64,000 nucleotides of DNA from Vibrio litoralis DSM 17657 (GTDB taxonomy: Bacteria > Pseudomonadota > Gammaproteobacteria > Enterobacterales > Vibrionaceae). The notes below the pieces were generated by a model. That model saw only the letters and a program-made list of their open reading frames with translations, did no database searches and had not been told where the DNA came from. Below, in pieces: positions 37,265-47,122 of this stretch. Every line of letters begins with the position of its first letter. Position 1 is the stretch's first letter. The stretch covers positions 310,001 to 374,000 of the forward strand of contig NZ_AUFZ01000016.1 of the NCBI RefSeq assembly GCF_000426765.1, given 5' to 3'. The translations under genes and the position numbers were made by a program.

Positions 37265-38095
37265 TTATAATCCAAATGTTTCTTTTAAATCTTGCATGGC
37301 TTGTTTAGTGACACCTTCTGGTTCATAGCCGCTTGCTAGACACATTAGGAATAACTTTGCACCTTTGTTGGCTACATCAATAAAATCAAAGGCGGTAAGC
37401 GCGTCAACACCGGTTGCCACTGCGCCATGTTTTTCCCAAATTGCCACATCATGTTTGGCGAGCTTTTCTTTCGTGCCATCTGCCATCACTTTGCTGCCAG
37501 GCATGCAGTAAGGAACAATACCGATACCGCGAGGAACAAACGCGCGAACTTCTGGGATCATTTGCCAGCATACATGCGTATATAGCTCTTCATCATGAGC
37601 GTATTTAGGATGATGTGATAGGGCAATCAGTTCAATAGGATGAGTGTGTACCACGCAACGATCGGGTAAACCTGCTTGTTGTTTTTGCATGATGATTTCA
37701 ACGTGAGAAATGAACTCACTGGTTGGCGCATAATCCGGTAGGTCACGGCCACCCCACAAAATGTGGTATCCGTAAGCGTCATCATCAATACGTAAAATAC
37801 AACCAGCAAGCTCTGGCTGATCTAATTCACGAATGCGCTCACCAGTGCCTTTTACAAAGAAGATATGTCCAGCACTGTCTCTTGGGAAGCAATCATCACC
37901 AACCATAGAAAGCGTGCAGTGTGGGAAGCTATCTAGGCTAGCCGGAAGCTCGCCAAAAATGTCAGTAATGTCGACGGAAATATTCCCGCCGTTCCGTTCT
38001 GCCCATTCGCGTTGCCATAGGTATTGTGCGGTTTCTGATACTTTGGCGATTTCATTCTTAACGGCGTCGTTTAAAAAAACTTGTGTGGTTGTCAT
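37265..38095 (-). CDS. rhaD: L-rhamnulose-1-phosphate aldolase
   Basis: A 276-residue class II aldolase, near the 274 residues of E. coli RhaD. The zinc-binding His pair is in CVVHTHPIELIAL (about residue 147), and further features are QRNWAERNGGNISV-like (WQREWAERNGGNISVDI) near residue 30 and WEKHGAVATG near 220. It splits rhamnulose-1-phosphate to DHAP and L-lactaldehyde in the cytoplasm. Last gene of rhaBAMD. Confidence 0.95.
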   Translation of the reverse strand: MTTTQVFLNDAVKNEIAKVSETAQYLWQREWAERNGGNISVDITDIFGELPASLDSFPHCTLSMVGDDCFPRDSAGHIFFVKGTGERIRELDQPELAGCILRIDDDAYGYHILWGGRDLPDYAPTSEFISHVEIIMQKQQAGLPDRCVVHTHPIELIALSHHPKYAHDEELYTHVCWQMIPEVRAFVPRGIGIVPYCMPGSKVMADGTKEKLAKHDVAIWEKHGAVATGVDALTAFDFIDVANKGAKLFLMCLASGYEPEGVTKQAMQDLKETFGL

Positions 38096-38173
38096 ATCCT
38101 AAACCTTTTATAAACAGGGTTTAAATTGAGAAAAGTGATCACTTGATAAGAGACCACTTTGGTTATTTGTTGA

Positions 38174-38500
38174 TTAATCTAAATGGAAGACTTCTGTAAT
38201 CTCCGTTGAGCAAGGAGACTTGTCATCATTGGTTTTCATGATGTCGGCCATATAAGCCCACCATTTTTGGCAGGTGTCAGTATTGGCAACCTCATTCCAA
38301 GCTTGTTCTGATTCAATTTCGACATAGCCAAAAAGTTGATGGGTGTTCGGCTCAAGAAAGATGGAATAATTATGTCCACCATGGGCCTTTAATACTTCAA
38401 CCAACTCTGGCCAAATTTCATCGTGGCGTTTTTTATATTCAGCATGACTGTCTGGGTTGACCTGCATGACAAACGCTTTACGGATGAGTGGTTTTGACAT
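38174..38500 (-). CDS. rhaM: L-rhamnose mutarotase
   Basis: A 108-residue protein of the RhaM family. [26 protein letters not shown] contains the catalytic His (residue 26; His22 in E. coli), and [12 protein letters not shown] carries the conserved tryptophans. It interconverts alpha and beta anomers of L-rhamnose for RhaA. Between rhaA and rhaD; a stable hairpin precedes its start. Confidence 0.95.
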   Translation of the reverse strand: MSKPLIRKAFVMQVNPDSHAEYKKRHDEIWPELVEVLKAHGGHNYSIFLEPNTHQLFGYVEIESEQAWNEVANTDTCQKWWAYMADIMKTNDDKSPCSTEITEVFHLD

Positions 38501-38519
38501 TGTGTCCTCACAAATGCTG

Positions 38520-38546
38520 ATTGGGTTAGCCGCTGACTAACCCAAT
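38520..38546 (-). other. Intercistronic hairpin between rhaA and rhaM
   Basis: 10-bp perfect stem ATTGGGTTAG/CTAACCCAAT with a 7-base loop lies 17 bases after rhaA and 19 bases before rhaM. No T run follows, so it more likely sets mRNA stability than ends transcription. Confidence 0.65.
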
Positions 38547-38563
38547 AGTGTTTATTATTGCTA

Positions 38564-39823
38564 TTAACGATTGAGCAGCGTTTCTTCTTCGTAGGCTTTT
38601 ACATCTTGTAGCCATTGCGTTCCGACAGGCACTTCATTACGCATGCAGTAGTAGTCCCATACCGCAGCCCAAGGCATAGAATGACCTTCTTCTAATAACG
38701 CTAAGCGCGAAGTGTAATCACCATCAAGTTCAAGTTGTTTAAGGTGATCGCTTGGCTCTAGTAGTGCTTTTAATAGGGCTTTGCGCATATTGCGAGTACC
38801 AATCACCCACGCTGCAATGCGGTTGATGGAAGCATCAAAGAAATCCAAACCAACATTGACGCGGTCAAATAAGTTATGGCGTACAATTTCTTTGGCGATT
38901 TCTTGAGTTTCAGTATCGAATGACACGATATGGTCACTGTCCCAACGCATTGGGCGAGTCACGTGTAGGATGAATTCATTGACGTAAAGTGAGCATGCAC
39001 TGATCTTGTCTGAAATCACTTCTGTTGGGTGGAAGTGACCGGCATCGAGACATAGTAGAATGTCACGAGAAGTGGCGTAGCCCATGTAGAACTCGTTGCT
39101 GCCAACGGTGTAAGCTTCTGCGCCTATACCGAATAACTTACTTTCTACTGCATCTTTGTGGTACTTGGTGTCAATCTTGTCAGAGATGATTTCATCAAGA
39201 GATTCCATTAGACGTTGACGTGGCGCTAGGCGATCCGCTGGCATATCTTTCATGCCATCCGGTACCCAAATGTTCATCACAGATGGCGTGCCGAGTTCTT
39301 TACCGAAGTATTCAGACACGCGGCGGCTCGCTTTACAGTGATCAATCCAGAATTGGCGTACTTTTTCATCTGGGTGAGAGAGCGTCATGCCATTTTCACT
39401 TAATGCATGTGAGAAACAAGAAGGGTTAAAGTCTAGACCGATTTGGCCTTTCTTCGCCCACTCTACCCAATTTGCAAAGTGTTTAGGCTCGATCTTATCT
39501 CGGTCAACCGGCGTATCGGATTCAAGATAAATCGCATGTAAATTCAAGCGTTTTGCGCCTGGAATTAAGCTAAAGGCTTTATCTAGATCTTGACGTAGTT
39601 GAGTGGCGTTGGTTGCACGGCCAACATAGTTACCGGTTGCTTGAATGCCGCCACTTAATTCTTTTTCTGGGCTTTCAAAGCCACGCACATCATCGCCTTG
39701 CCAGCAGTGAATCGAAATTGGAATGTCATTCACTTTTTCAATAGCTTTATCGGTATCAATGCCCAGTTCAGCGAATTGTTTTTTCGCAATTTGGTAAGCT
39801 GTTTCAATATCAGTTCTATTCAT
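38564..39823 (-). CDS. rhaA: L-rhamnose isomerase
   Basis: A 419-residue enzyme, the same length as E. coli RhaA. Signature stretches include [14 protein letters not shown] near residue 35, [24 protein letters not shown] and [19 protein letters not shown] with the metal-binding Asp and His. It converts L-rhamnose to L-rhamnulose in the cytoplasm, using Mn or Zn. It begins 11 bases after rhaB. Confidence 0.97.
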   Translation of the reverse strand: MNRTDIETAYQIAKKQFAELGIDTDKAIEKVNDIPISIHCWQGDDVRGFESPEKELSGGIQATGNYVGRATNATQLRQDLDKAFSLIPGAKRLNLHAIYLESDTPVDRDKIEPKHFANWVEWAKKGQIGLDFNPSCFSHALSENGMTLSHPDEKVRQFWIDHCKASRRVSEYFGKELGTPSVMNIWVPDGMKDMPADRLAPRQRLMESLDEIISDKIDTKYHKDAVESKLFGIGAEAYTVGSNEFYMGYATSRDILLCLDAGHFHPTEVISDKISACSLYVNEFILHVTRPMRWDSDHIVSFDTETQEIAKEIVRHNLFDRVNVGLDFFDASINRIAAWVIGTRNMRKALLKALLEPSDHLKQLELDGDYTSRLALLEEGHSMPWAAVWDYYCMRNEVPVGTQWLQDVKAYEEETLLNR

Positions 39824-39834
39824 GTGAGTAAGCC

Positions 39835-41292
39835 TTATTTACTTGCAGTAAGCGTTAATAGCTGTGTGAAAATTGTCACAGCCTTATTTAATTCAGGAAT
39901 GGTGTGTGGTGTGTAGTGTTCAATGGGGAACGATTGACGAATTAATTCGCGACCTTCATCGATATTGGCAATTTCATCGAGCGCGACTAATTGGCCGATA
40001 ATATTGCCAAGCGATGACGCTTCCGTTGGGTTCGCCTGTACGGGTACTTGGCAGACATCTGCACACAACTGGTTTAAAAACGTATTATTAGCACCACCGC
40101 CAATAATATGAATGGAGTCAAGCTCAACACGACTCACTCGTTGTAGGTCACAGAATACACTGCGATACTTGAGGGCTAAGCTGTCGTAAACACAGCGTGA
40201 TAACTCAGCTATCGTTTCAGGAATAGGTTGATTGGTTTCACGGCAGTAGTTTTGGATCTCAGCGCGCATTGAGCCTGGATTGAGAAAACGTTGTTCATCT
40301 GGATTAATCACAGAGCGAAAGGCAGGAACGAGTTTGGCCATTTCAACTAACTGTGGAAAGGTGAATTCTGAAAACTCGGCTTGTAAGCGTTGAACAAGCC
40401 ATAAGCCCATGATGTTTTTAAGAATACGGTAACGACCATCAGCACCACCTTCATGGGTGAGTTCGAGTGCTGTTGAGGTCGCATTAATAATGGGCTCTGG
40501 GCGTTCAATGCCCATTAATGACCAAGTGCCAGAGCTTAAAAAAGCAGTGCTTGGTGAGGCTAACGGTGCGCCTGCGACCGCCGATGCTGTATCGTGACTG
40601 GCAACCGAAACAACCGGAATGTTCTGATTGCTTACCGAGTAGTGACCAATCACATGATTCGGTAATTTCGGCTCAAGTAACCACGAGCGAGGAATATCAA
40701 TGCATTCCAGTAGATGTTCACTCCAACTTTTATTATGGCAATGAAGCAACTGGCTGGTGGAAGCATTGGTGTATTCGCAGTTTTGCACACCGGTTAAACG
40801 ATAATTGAGGTAGTCTGGAATAAATAGCAGGCGATTAACTTGTGTCAGCCAATTTGGATTTTGTTGTTTTAAAGCAATCAATTGATAAAGAGTATTAAAA
40901 GGTAAAAATTGAATGCCAGTTTCCACGTAAACGTCTTGCTTGCTCACGGTATTGCTCAGGAAACTCTCCATTACACCTTGGGTGCGAGCATCACGATAGG
41001 CAACAAAATCACCCAGTTCTTGGCCATCTTTGTCGAGTAACACAAAATCAACACCCCAAGTATCGATGCCAATAGAATCGGGTTTAATTCCTTGCTTTAA
41101 GACTTTATCGATACCTTGTTTAATATTGTCGAGTAAAAAGTTTAAGTCCCAGCAGTCGTGTCCATTACGCTGAACGAGCTTATTTTCAAAACGATGTATT
41201 TCAGATAATTCAATTTGGTGTTGGTCTGTGCAACCTAAGATCACACGGCCACTTGACGCACCTAAATCGACAGCAATTACTTTTTTAGACAT
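39835..41292 (-). CDS. rhaB: L-rhamnulose kinase
   Basis: A 485-residue FGGY-family kinase. The phosphate-1 motif is [16 protein letters not shown], with [16 protein letters not shown] near residue 75, [12 protein letters not shown] near 235 and [18 protein letters not shown] near 395. It phosphorylates L-rhamnulose. The ATG at 41292 is preferred, with AAGGTG 6 bases upstream; the GTG at 41301 is less likely. First gene of rhaBAMD. Confidence 0.95.
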   Translation of the reverse strand: MSKKVIAVDLGASSGRVILGCTDQHQIELSEIHRFENKLVQRNGHDCWDLNFLLDNIKQGIDKVLKQGIKPDSIGIDTWGVDFVLLDKDGQELGDFVAYRDARTQGVMESFLSNTVSKQDVYVETGIQFLPFNTLYQLIALKQQNPNWLTQVNRLLFIPDYLNYRLTGVQNCEYTNASTSQLLHCHNKSWSEHLLECIDIPRSWLLEPKLPNHVIGHYSVSNQNIPVVSVASHDTASAVAGAPLASPSTAFLSSGTWSLMGIERPEPIINATSTALELTHEGGADGRYRILKNIMGLWLVQRLQAEFSEFTFPQLVEMAKLVPAFRSVINPDEQRFLNPGSMRAEIQNYCRETNQPIPETIAELSRCVYDSLALKYRSVFCDLQRVSRVELDSIHIIGGGANNTFLNQLCADVCQVPVQANPTEASSLGNIIGQLVALDEIANIDEGRELIRQSFPIEHYTPHTIPELNKAVTIFTQLLTLTASK

Positions 41293-41499
41293 CAGAATCA
41301 CCTTCTTTCTTTGATGCTGATATCTTCGGATATTTGGCTTAAGAAAAACTTAACGAAAAAGACAAGAGGAAAGGGATGTTGTCTGTTTTTTAGAGTGGTG
41401 GTTAAACTGCATCACAAATTGACGATGCTATAGAAGGTAAATGATGACTGTGCAAAATTAATCTAGGCAGATTGGTTAGCTTCAAGTTCCTATGTAAAA

Positions 41500-41529
41500 C
41501 GACCACCTTAAAATAATCAAAGGTGGTCG
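41500..41529 (-). terminator. Rho-independent terminator after the DUF2264 gene
   Basis: 10-bp stem CGACCACCTT/AAGGTGGTCG, loop of 10, then TTTTA on the minus strand. It isolates the DUF2264 gene from rhaB. Confidence 0.85.
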
Positions 41530-41571
41530 ATAGGTTAAATCGTGATGAAGGTAGAAATGAGTTCGATGCGT

Positions 41572-43401
41572 TTAAATGAGTGTAATCAATTTGTCTCGCC
41601 ATGAAATGGTTTTTGAATCTTGGTTAAAGATAATGTCTGGTTGTTTCGAGTATTCACAATCGCTGCCTATCACAGAGACTAGCCAGGTTGTGCCTTTCGG
41701 AATGGCAGATTTTAATGCAGGGATAGCCGCTTGTTCAGAGAAAAGTAAATGGCTATTTGGCGGCGTTTGTTGAAAAAAACCAGAACTATTGCTGCTGGCA
41801 ATGGATTCAATAAAGTGGTCATATTCTTGATATTGGCAGTAGGCAAGATTGTCTGTTGTTTTAGGGTTTATCACCTGACTGGCCGGTATAGCCCATCCTC
41901 CTTCTACTGCATCTAATTCTCGGTTACTGGTGATCTTATGTACACGAATTTGAAAGTCGGCTTCTCCAAGTAACCAGGTATCAATTGTCACGTCATGCCA
42001 CGGTAGCCAGCGGCTATAAATATAATCATTAGTGATTGATAATTTCTGGCAATCTCGTCGACCTCGAAAATATTCGTCTTTTTCTGATAAATAGAGCATG
42101 GAATCAATAGGGGTGTGTCTCAGGCCGAATCGACCACGATCAAGACAGAAACCATATTTATTGGAATAAGCAAATTTGGTGTATTTACTCTCTGTATTGA
42201 CGTAGTTATTAAGCTCTAATTGCCCAGAAGTTAAAAACCAATTGTGATTATGTTGGGGTTGTTGAAAGACAATTTTTCCTGCTTCGGGAATGACTGTAGG
42301 CTTATCGATGAAAGGCAGGGTTTCTTCGTCACATTGCCAAAATGGGTGTTGATCATCGAAGGCCAGAAATAAGAAAGTTTTCAATGACCAGTAAGGTGAA
42401 CCTGGGCCGTTATAATCTTCGGCCATAATAAGATTGGAGTAGGAGTAGCCGATAGTCATAATACCTTGGTTATTAAGAAACTCTTGATTGAACCACCAAC
42501 GTAGATTGCGCAATATGATCCCTTTCATCACTCCTAGTGTTTGCGCGGTGCTGCCGACATAAATCATCGCACTCCAGTAAGCAACATGGGCAAAGCGGTA
42601 AGTTAAGCTACGGCCAAATGGAACACTATCTCCTAGAGGGGAAAATAGTGTTATGTAGTCGTGTGAAAATTTTTCAGCGCGTTGCAGTAATACTTTACAG
42701 CGTTCAGGATCACGTTCAGCCATGAATTTCACATACAATAAACTATAAAAATGAAAGCCCATCGAAATGTAATAGTCTTTAGGTCGGCCAGGGCCATCAC
42801 TATACCAACCGTTTCCTAAGTACATTTTTTCAATTTCAGCAAAATGTCGTTCAATACAGGCTTGATCGTACTCTAGCCCCATTCTCATAAAGCCGATTTG
42901 GATTAAAATTGGGAAGAATCGCCAATTACTATCTGCAACTTCACAATCGGCGGTTTGAGCTAACCAATTGACTAAGTTGTCTAAAGATTGCTGATCAAAC
43001 ATGGATTTTATTTGGTCTGGGGCAAGACAGAACCCGAAACCATAGACTGCAGCTTCTACCGCTCTTTGATCTATCACGCCGATATCTCCCCAATACTCGG
43101 AGTTATCAGGGTTTGTTCCCTGCTTTACTGCTTGAATAAGGGCAGAGAGGTCTATGTTGTTGTTTGAACCTGCAAGACTTGGAAATATTCCCCAGAATAA
43201 ACGGCTTAAACCTTCCATTTGAGCGACGGGTTCAGGACAAAGCGCTGATGTACTACCTAATTTTAAGCCGCTTGAATCTGGCGTGGAAAATTGAGCTGCA
43301 GGCAAGAGCAGGCTATTAAGAACCAAGCTAAGGTTTGATTTGGTTGGCTCATCTAGTAGCGCTTGTATCTGTTGTGAAGAGAGAGGTTGTGCGTAAGTCA
43401 T
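41572..43401 (-). CDS. DUF2264 family protein, probable glycoside-processing enzyme
   Basis: A 609-residue protein without signal peptide. The N-terminal two thirds are helical and carry the DUF2264 features: GGSSA-like GSTSALCPEPVAQMEGLSRLFWGIFP, WGDIGVIDQRAVEAAVYGFGF, GWYSDGPGRPKDYYISMGFHFYSLLY and LFSPLGDSVPFGRSLTYRFAHVAYWSAM. The C-terminal third is beta-rich. An (alpha/alpha)6-barrel sugar enzyme is expected. I recall, without certainty, that CAZy places such proteins in GH154 (beta-glucuronidase). It lies 20 bases after a LacI regulator and next to rhamnose and GH88 genes, which suggests an oligosaccharide of rhamnose and uronic acid. Confidence 0.75.
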   Translation of the reverse strand: MTYAQPLSSQQIQALLDEPTKSNLSLVLNSLLLPAAQFSTPDSSGLKLGSTSALCPEPVAQMEGLSRLFWGIFPSLAGSNNNIDLSALIQAVKQGTNPDNSEYWGDIGVIDQRAVEAAVYGFGFCLAPDQIKSMFDQQSLDNLVNWLAQTADCEVADSNWRFFPILIQIGFMRMGLEYDQACIERHFAEIEKMYLGNGWYSDGPGRPKDYYISMGFHFYSLLYVKFMAERDPERCKVLLQRAEKFSHDYITLFSPLGDSVPFGRSLTYRFAHVAYWSAMIYVGSTAQTLGVMKGIILRNLRWWFNQEFLNNQGIMTIGYSYSNLIMAEDYNGPGSPYWSLKTFLFLAFDDQHPFWQCDEETLPFIDKPTVIPEAGKIVFQQPQHNHNWFLTSGQLELNNYVNTESKYTKFAYSNKYGFCLDRGRFGLRHTPIDSMLYLSEKDEYFRGRRDCQKLSITNDYIYSRWLPWHDVTIDTWLLGEADFQIRVHKITSNRELDAVEGGWAIPASQVINPKTTDNLAYCQYQEYDHFIESIASSNSSGFFQQTPPNSHLLFSEQAAIPALKSAIPKGTTWLVSVIGSDCEYSKQPDIIFNQDSKTISWRDKLITLI

Positions 43402-43421
43402 AGCTTTTTACCGAGTTATAG

Positions 43422-44477
43422 TTATTTTACCGAGTTACGTTCGATGAGTTCAACGGATAGGTTTGAGCGTACAGAACAGACTGTTCCATGATTAATTTTA
43501 TGGATTAACATGGCTAACCCTTGTTTCGCTAAATCGATGTAGTTAATTTGAATCGTGGTGAGATTGGGGGTGATAATTTTAGACACTTCAAGATCATCAA
43601 AACCTATAACGGAAATATCTTCTGGGACTCGTACGCCATGACTTTTCAATGATTGTATTAATGAGATTGCCATCATGTCACAGATGCAAAAAACAGAGTC
43701 ACAATCATCGAAATAACCATTTTCAATGAGAGTCGGCAGTAGCTTGCCTGCACCAAAATCCGCTCCAGCATTATTGTTCATTATTTTATGATGGAGCTCA
43801 GGAGAAATGGTTTTTGATACTTCTAATAAATCAATAATTTGATGAGTTAAATCTAATTCATTACCAGCCTCATGATAAGCACGCATGAAACCTTGCTGTC
43901 TTTGATAGATCGATTGCCTTAAGTTCGCCGTAAGTAACTTAGGTTTAGTGAGCGATCGGTTTAAAAAGTACTGGCCGGCTAAGTAACCACCTTGTTCATA
44001 ATCTGGAGAGATACTCGAAAATTGCATGAGGCTATCGACGCCATTAATGATTTGCACAGGAAGGTTATGCTTTCTTAAGTACTCTAAGGTCAGAGGATTT
44101 TCTAGACCAATGAGCAAGATACCATCGAAAGAGGATAGGTATTGATGGTATTTATCAAAGTTAGCTATTTGACTCGTGAGTAAAAGCTCGAATTCAATGG
44201 ATAGGCGATTAGCTTCGAATTTTAATCCAGAAAGTATGGAGTTATAAAAGCTTGATGGTGTTTCCACATCATCGTTAGCAATAATGGCTATTTTACCTAG
44301 CTGAGAAAGTACAGCTAACCGTTTCTGTTTTTTATACCCTGTTTTTTCAATAGCTTGATTAATAATGCTTCTGGTTTCATCACTCACTAATTCTGAGTTA
44401 TTTAGCACTCTAGACACTGTTGCGATAGAGGTTCCAGATTGTTTGGCTAGCTCTTGTAGTGTCACTTTTTTTCCCAT
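43422..44477 (-). CDS. LacI-family transcriptional regulator
   Basis: A 351-residue repressor. The HTH is VTLQELAKQSGTSIATVSRVLNNSE (residues about 4-28), followed by the sensor domain (IAIIANDDVETPSSFYNSILSG, LIGLENPLTLEYL, ISVIGFDDLEVSKIITPNLTTIQI). It probably controls the downstream DUF2264 gene, with which it forms an operon, and the divergent GH88-TRAP operon. The inducer would be an oligosaccharide or uronate; the sequence does not say which. Related to KdgR/RafR-like LacI members only at family level. Confidence 0.85.
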   Translation of the reverse strand: MGKKVTLQELAKQSGTSIATVSRVLNNSELVSDETRSIINQAIEKTGYKKQKRLAVLSQLGKIAIIANDDVETPSSFYNSILSGLKFEANRLSIEFELLLTSQIANFDKYHQYLSSFDGILLIGLENPLTLEYLRKHNLPVQIINGVDSLMQFSSISPDYEQGGYLAGQYFLNRSLTKPKLLTANLRQSIYQRQQGFMRAYHEAGNELDLTHQIIDLLEVSKTISPELHHKIMNNNAGADFGAGKLLPTLIENGYFDDCDSVFCICDMMAISLIQSLKSHGVRVPEDISVIGFDDLEVSKIITPNLTTIQINYIDLAKQGLAMLIHKINHGTVCSVRSNLSVELIERNSVK

Positions 44478-44855
44478 GAATACATTCTCTAGTAAATGCA
44501 GATGTGCTTACTTTATAAACACAAGTCATAATATTTCAATTAAATTTATGACCAATTAGTTAATCTGATAAAGGAATCACAAAATGAAATGTTTTTCATC
44601 GTAGCGTTTGTTTTTATACAAAAGTCATTAAATTAAAAGAAACTATTAAACAATAGGTTATGTGGTTAATCCTGACTTTTTTATTGTTTGTTGGTAATTA
44701 TTCTTATTGTAAGTTTTTCATTGAGTGAAATTGGCAACTCGAATGAGACTTTCATCTCAGAATTAAAATGGGGTTTTAATAAAAATGTAGGTAAATGAAA
44801 TGCAAAACAGAGTGGCGAAAGAATAAAGCTCTGTACTATTTAAGAGAGAATGATA
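44478..44855. promoter_or_regulatory. Divergent regulatory region between lacI-type gene and GH88
   Basis: 378 AT-rich bases without a gene. Two inverted repeats stand out: ATGAAA-TGTT-TTTCAT at 44584-44599 and TTTCA-TTGAG-TGAAA at 44716-44730. Either may be the operator of the LacI-type protein. Confidence 0.55.
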
Positions 44856-46040
44856 ATGGCTATCCAGTTTTCAATCGATTTCCAACAACATCCAACAATT
44901 GATCAGCAAGGTGTAGCAGAAGCTTTATCCAATGCTTGTGAAATAATCAAGCACAACCTATCTACTTTTACCCATTCAAGCCAAATGCATTCGAGCATTA
45001 ATAACTTTTACCAAGCGTGTGAGAATGATCATTGGACCTCTGGTTTTTGGCCAGGAACCATTTGGCTCGCTTATGAAAATACTCAAGATGAAGTGTTTAA
45101 AGAATCGGGGTTGGTTCAAGTTGAAAGCTTCAATCAACGAATCCTCAATAAAGTTGAAATTGAGCACCATGACTTAGGCTTTTTATTCACACCAGCTTGT
45201 GTTTCCGCCTGGAAGCTGACAGGGAGCGATTTGGCGCGTGAGTCTGCTATTTTAGGAGCAGATGCCTTGATTGACCGTTATCAACCCAAAGGCGGATTTA
45301 TTCAGGCTTGGGGAGCAATGGATGAAAGGGATAATTACCGTTTTATTATCGATTGTTTGATGAATGTGCCACTACTTCATTGGGCCGCTGAGGAAACTAA
45401 ACAAGAGAAGTATCGCCAAATTGCCTCAACCCATACTAAAACCACGCTAGAGAATATCATTCGTGAAGATGGCTCGACCTATCATACATTCTTTATGGAT
45501 CCAGTAACGGGTGGGCCAGTTCGAGGTTCTGCTTGCCAGGGGTATAGTGATGAATCCGCCTGGGCTAGGGGGCAAGCGTGGGGAATATATGGTTTTGCTT
45601 TAGCTTATAAAAATGAAAAAGATGAACGATATTTACAGGCGTTTGAGACGGTTACGCAGTATTTCTTTCAGCATTTACCTGAGGATCTTGTTCCATATTG
45701 GGATCTTTCTTTCACTTCAGGCACTGATGAACCACGAGATACCTCATCGGCATCGATTGCGGCTTGTGGCTTATTGGAAATGGCATCTCTTGTCGATAAA
45801 GAACAAGCTCAGTTATATCGTTCAATAGCACGAAAACTTATTTATAGCGTATATACCAATTATGCCGTTAAAGATATCAATCAATCGAATGGTTTGGTTC
45901 TGCACGGCACTTATTCTAAAAAAACACCATTTAATACGTGTACTGAAGAGGGCGTTGATGAATGTGTTTCATGGGGAGATTATTTCTACATGGAAGCATT
46001 AACTCGTCTAAATAAAGAATGGAACTCGTATTGGAATTAG
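44856..46040 (+). CDS. GH88 unsaturated glucuronyl hydrolase
   Basis: A 394-residue (alpha/alpha)6-barrel enzyme. GH88 features are WTSGFWPGTIWLAYENT near residue 55, HHDLGFLFTPAC with the first catalytic Asp (about 105), IIDCLMNVPLLHWA with the second Asp (about 165), SDESAWARGQAWGIYGFA and RDTSSASIAACGL. It removes 4,5-unsaturated uronate from oligosaccharides by hydration. No signal peptide: cytoplasmic. The ATG at 44856 is spaced correctly from AGAGAG. First gene of an operon with a fused TRAP transporter. Confidence 0.9.
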   Translation: MAIQFSIDFQQHPTIDQQGVAEALSNACEIIKHNLSTFTHSSQMHSSINNFYQACENDHWTSGFWPGTIWLAYENTQDEVFKESGLVQVESFNQRILNKVEIEHHDLGFLFTPACVSAWKLTGSDLARESAILGADALIDRYQPKGGFIQAWGAMDERDNYRFIIDCLMNVPLLHWAAEETKQEKYRQIASTHTKTTLENIIREDGSTYHTFFMDPVTGGPVRGSACQGYSDESAWARGQAWGIYGFALAYKNEKDERYLQAFETVTQYFFQHLPEDLVPYWDLSFTSGTDEPRDTSSASIAACGLLEMASLVDKEQAQLYRSIARKLIYSVYTNYAVKDINQSNGLVLHGTYSKKTPFNTCTEEGVDECVSWGDYFYMEALTRLNKEWNSYWN

Positions 46041-46085
46041 TAAAATCCAATAAAAACACTAGATCAATAATAAGGGATGAGAATC

Positions 46086-47066
46086 ATGTTTAAAAAAATA
46101 TTACTAACAACAACATTATCTATTTTAACGGCAACATCGACATTTGCGAGTGCTGCAACCTTGCGTTTTGCTACCAATACCCCACCAGATGGCACTATCT
46201 CTGGTCAGTTAATTAAAGAGTTTGCGGACCGAGTTGGTAAAGAAACAGATAAACGTGTACGCGTTCGTGTTTTCTGGAGTGGTTCACTAGGTAGCCAGCA
46301 AGAGTATTTGCAACAGATCCAAACCGGCATTATTGATTTTGGCTTGGTGGGTAGTGCGACATTAGAAAATATCGAACCGGCTTATAGTGTTCTGAATATG
46401 CCATACCTATTTGAAACGGTAGAAGATTATCGGAAAGTCATGAACAGTGATTATGTTCAAAATAAATTGTATAGCTCTACTGAAGAAAGTGGTTTTGAAT
46501 CATTTGGTTATATTAGTAATGGTTTTCGTAGCATCATTTCCACCAAGCCGGTGAACTCTTTGGATGAGATCGGTAAGTTGAAGATCCGTTCAATGGATAG
46601 CAAAACCTTTATTCAGTCTTTAAAAATTATTGGTGTAAACCCTATCCCTATGAACTTTGGTGATGTTTATCCTGCGATGCAACAAGGCATCGTTGATGGC
46701 GCAGATATGAATCTATCAGCATTTTGGGATTCTAATTATGGTGAAATTGCGACCTACGGTATTCGCACGGAACATGTACGCTTAACAGATTTAATTGTGA
46801 TGAGTGAGCGCATGAAGAAAAAAGTTTCACCAGAAGACCTAGTAATCATTCGAAATATCATGAAAGACATCAGTGATAAGTCGATCGATCTAGTAAAAGA
46901 AGATCAGACTAAATCGGTCAAATTAGCGGAAGAAAAGTTTGATGTGAAAATTTTGGATGTTGATAAACATGAATTAAAGAAAAAATTTGCAGATTTCTAT
47001 AAAACTTTTGAACAAAACCCAGATACTGCTGAAGCTTATAGCGAAATTATGGCCATCTTAAAATAA
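46086..47066 (+). CDS. TRAP transporter substrate-binding protein (DctP type), second system
   Basis: A 326-residue periplasmic protein with a signal peptide (FKKILLTTTLSILTATSTFASA). DctP features: LRFATNTPPDGTISGQLIKEFADRVGKETD, and LKIRSMDSKTFIQSLKIIGVNPIPMNFGDVYPAMQQGIVDGADMN with the ligand-binding Arg near residue 165. It lies 45 bases after GH88 and before the fused permease, so the ligand is probably an unsaturated-uronyl sugar. Start at 46086 fits AAGGG spacing. Confidence 0.9.
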   Translation: MFKKILLTTTLSILTATSTFASAATLRFATNTPPDGTISGQLIKEFADRVGKETDKRVRVRVFWSGSLGSQQEYLQQIQTGIIDFGLVGSATLENIEPAYSVLNMPYLFETVEDYRKVMNSDYVQNKLYSSTEESGFESFGYISNGFRSIISTKPVNSLDEIGKLKIRSMDSKTFIQSLKIIGVNPIPMNFGDVYPAMQQGIVDGADMNLSAFWDSNYGEIATYGIRTEHVRLTDLIVMSERMKKKVSPEDLVIIRNIMKDISDKSIDLVKEDQTKSVKLAEEKFDVKILDVDKHELKKKFADFYKTFEQNPDTAEAYSEIMAILK

Positions 47067-47122
47067 TAGAGTTGGAATAAGAGGGGCTTTAGTGCTCCTC
47101 TTATGCTAAGAGAGAGTTCCCC

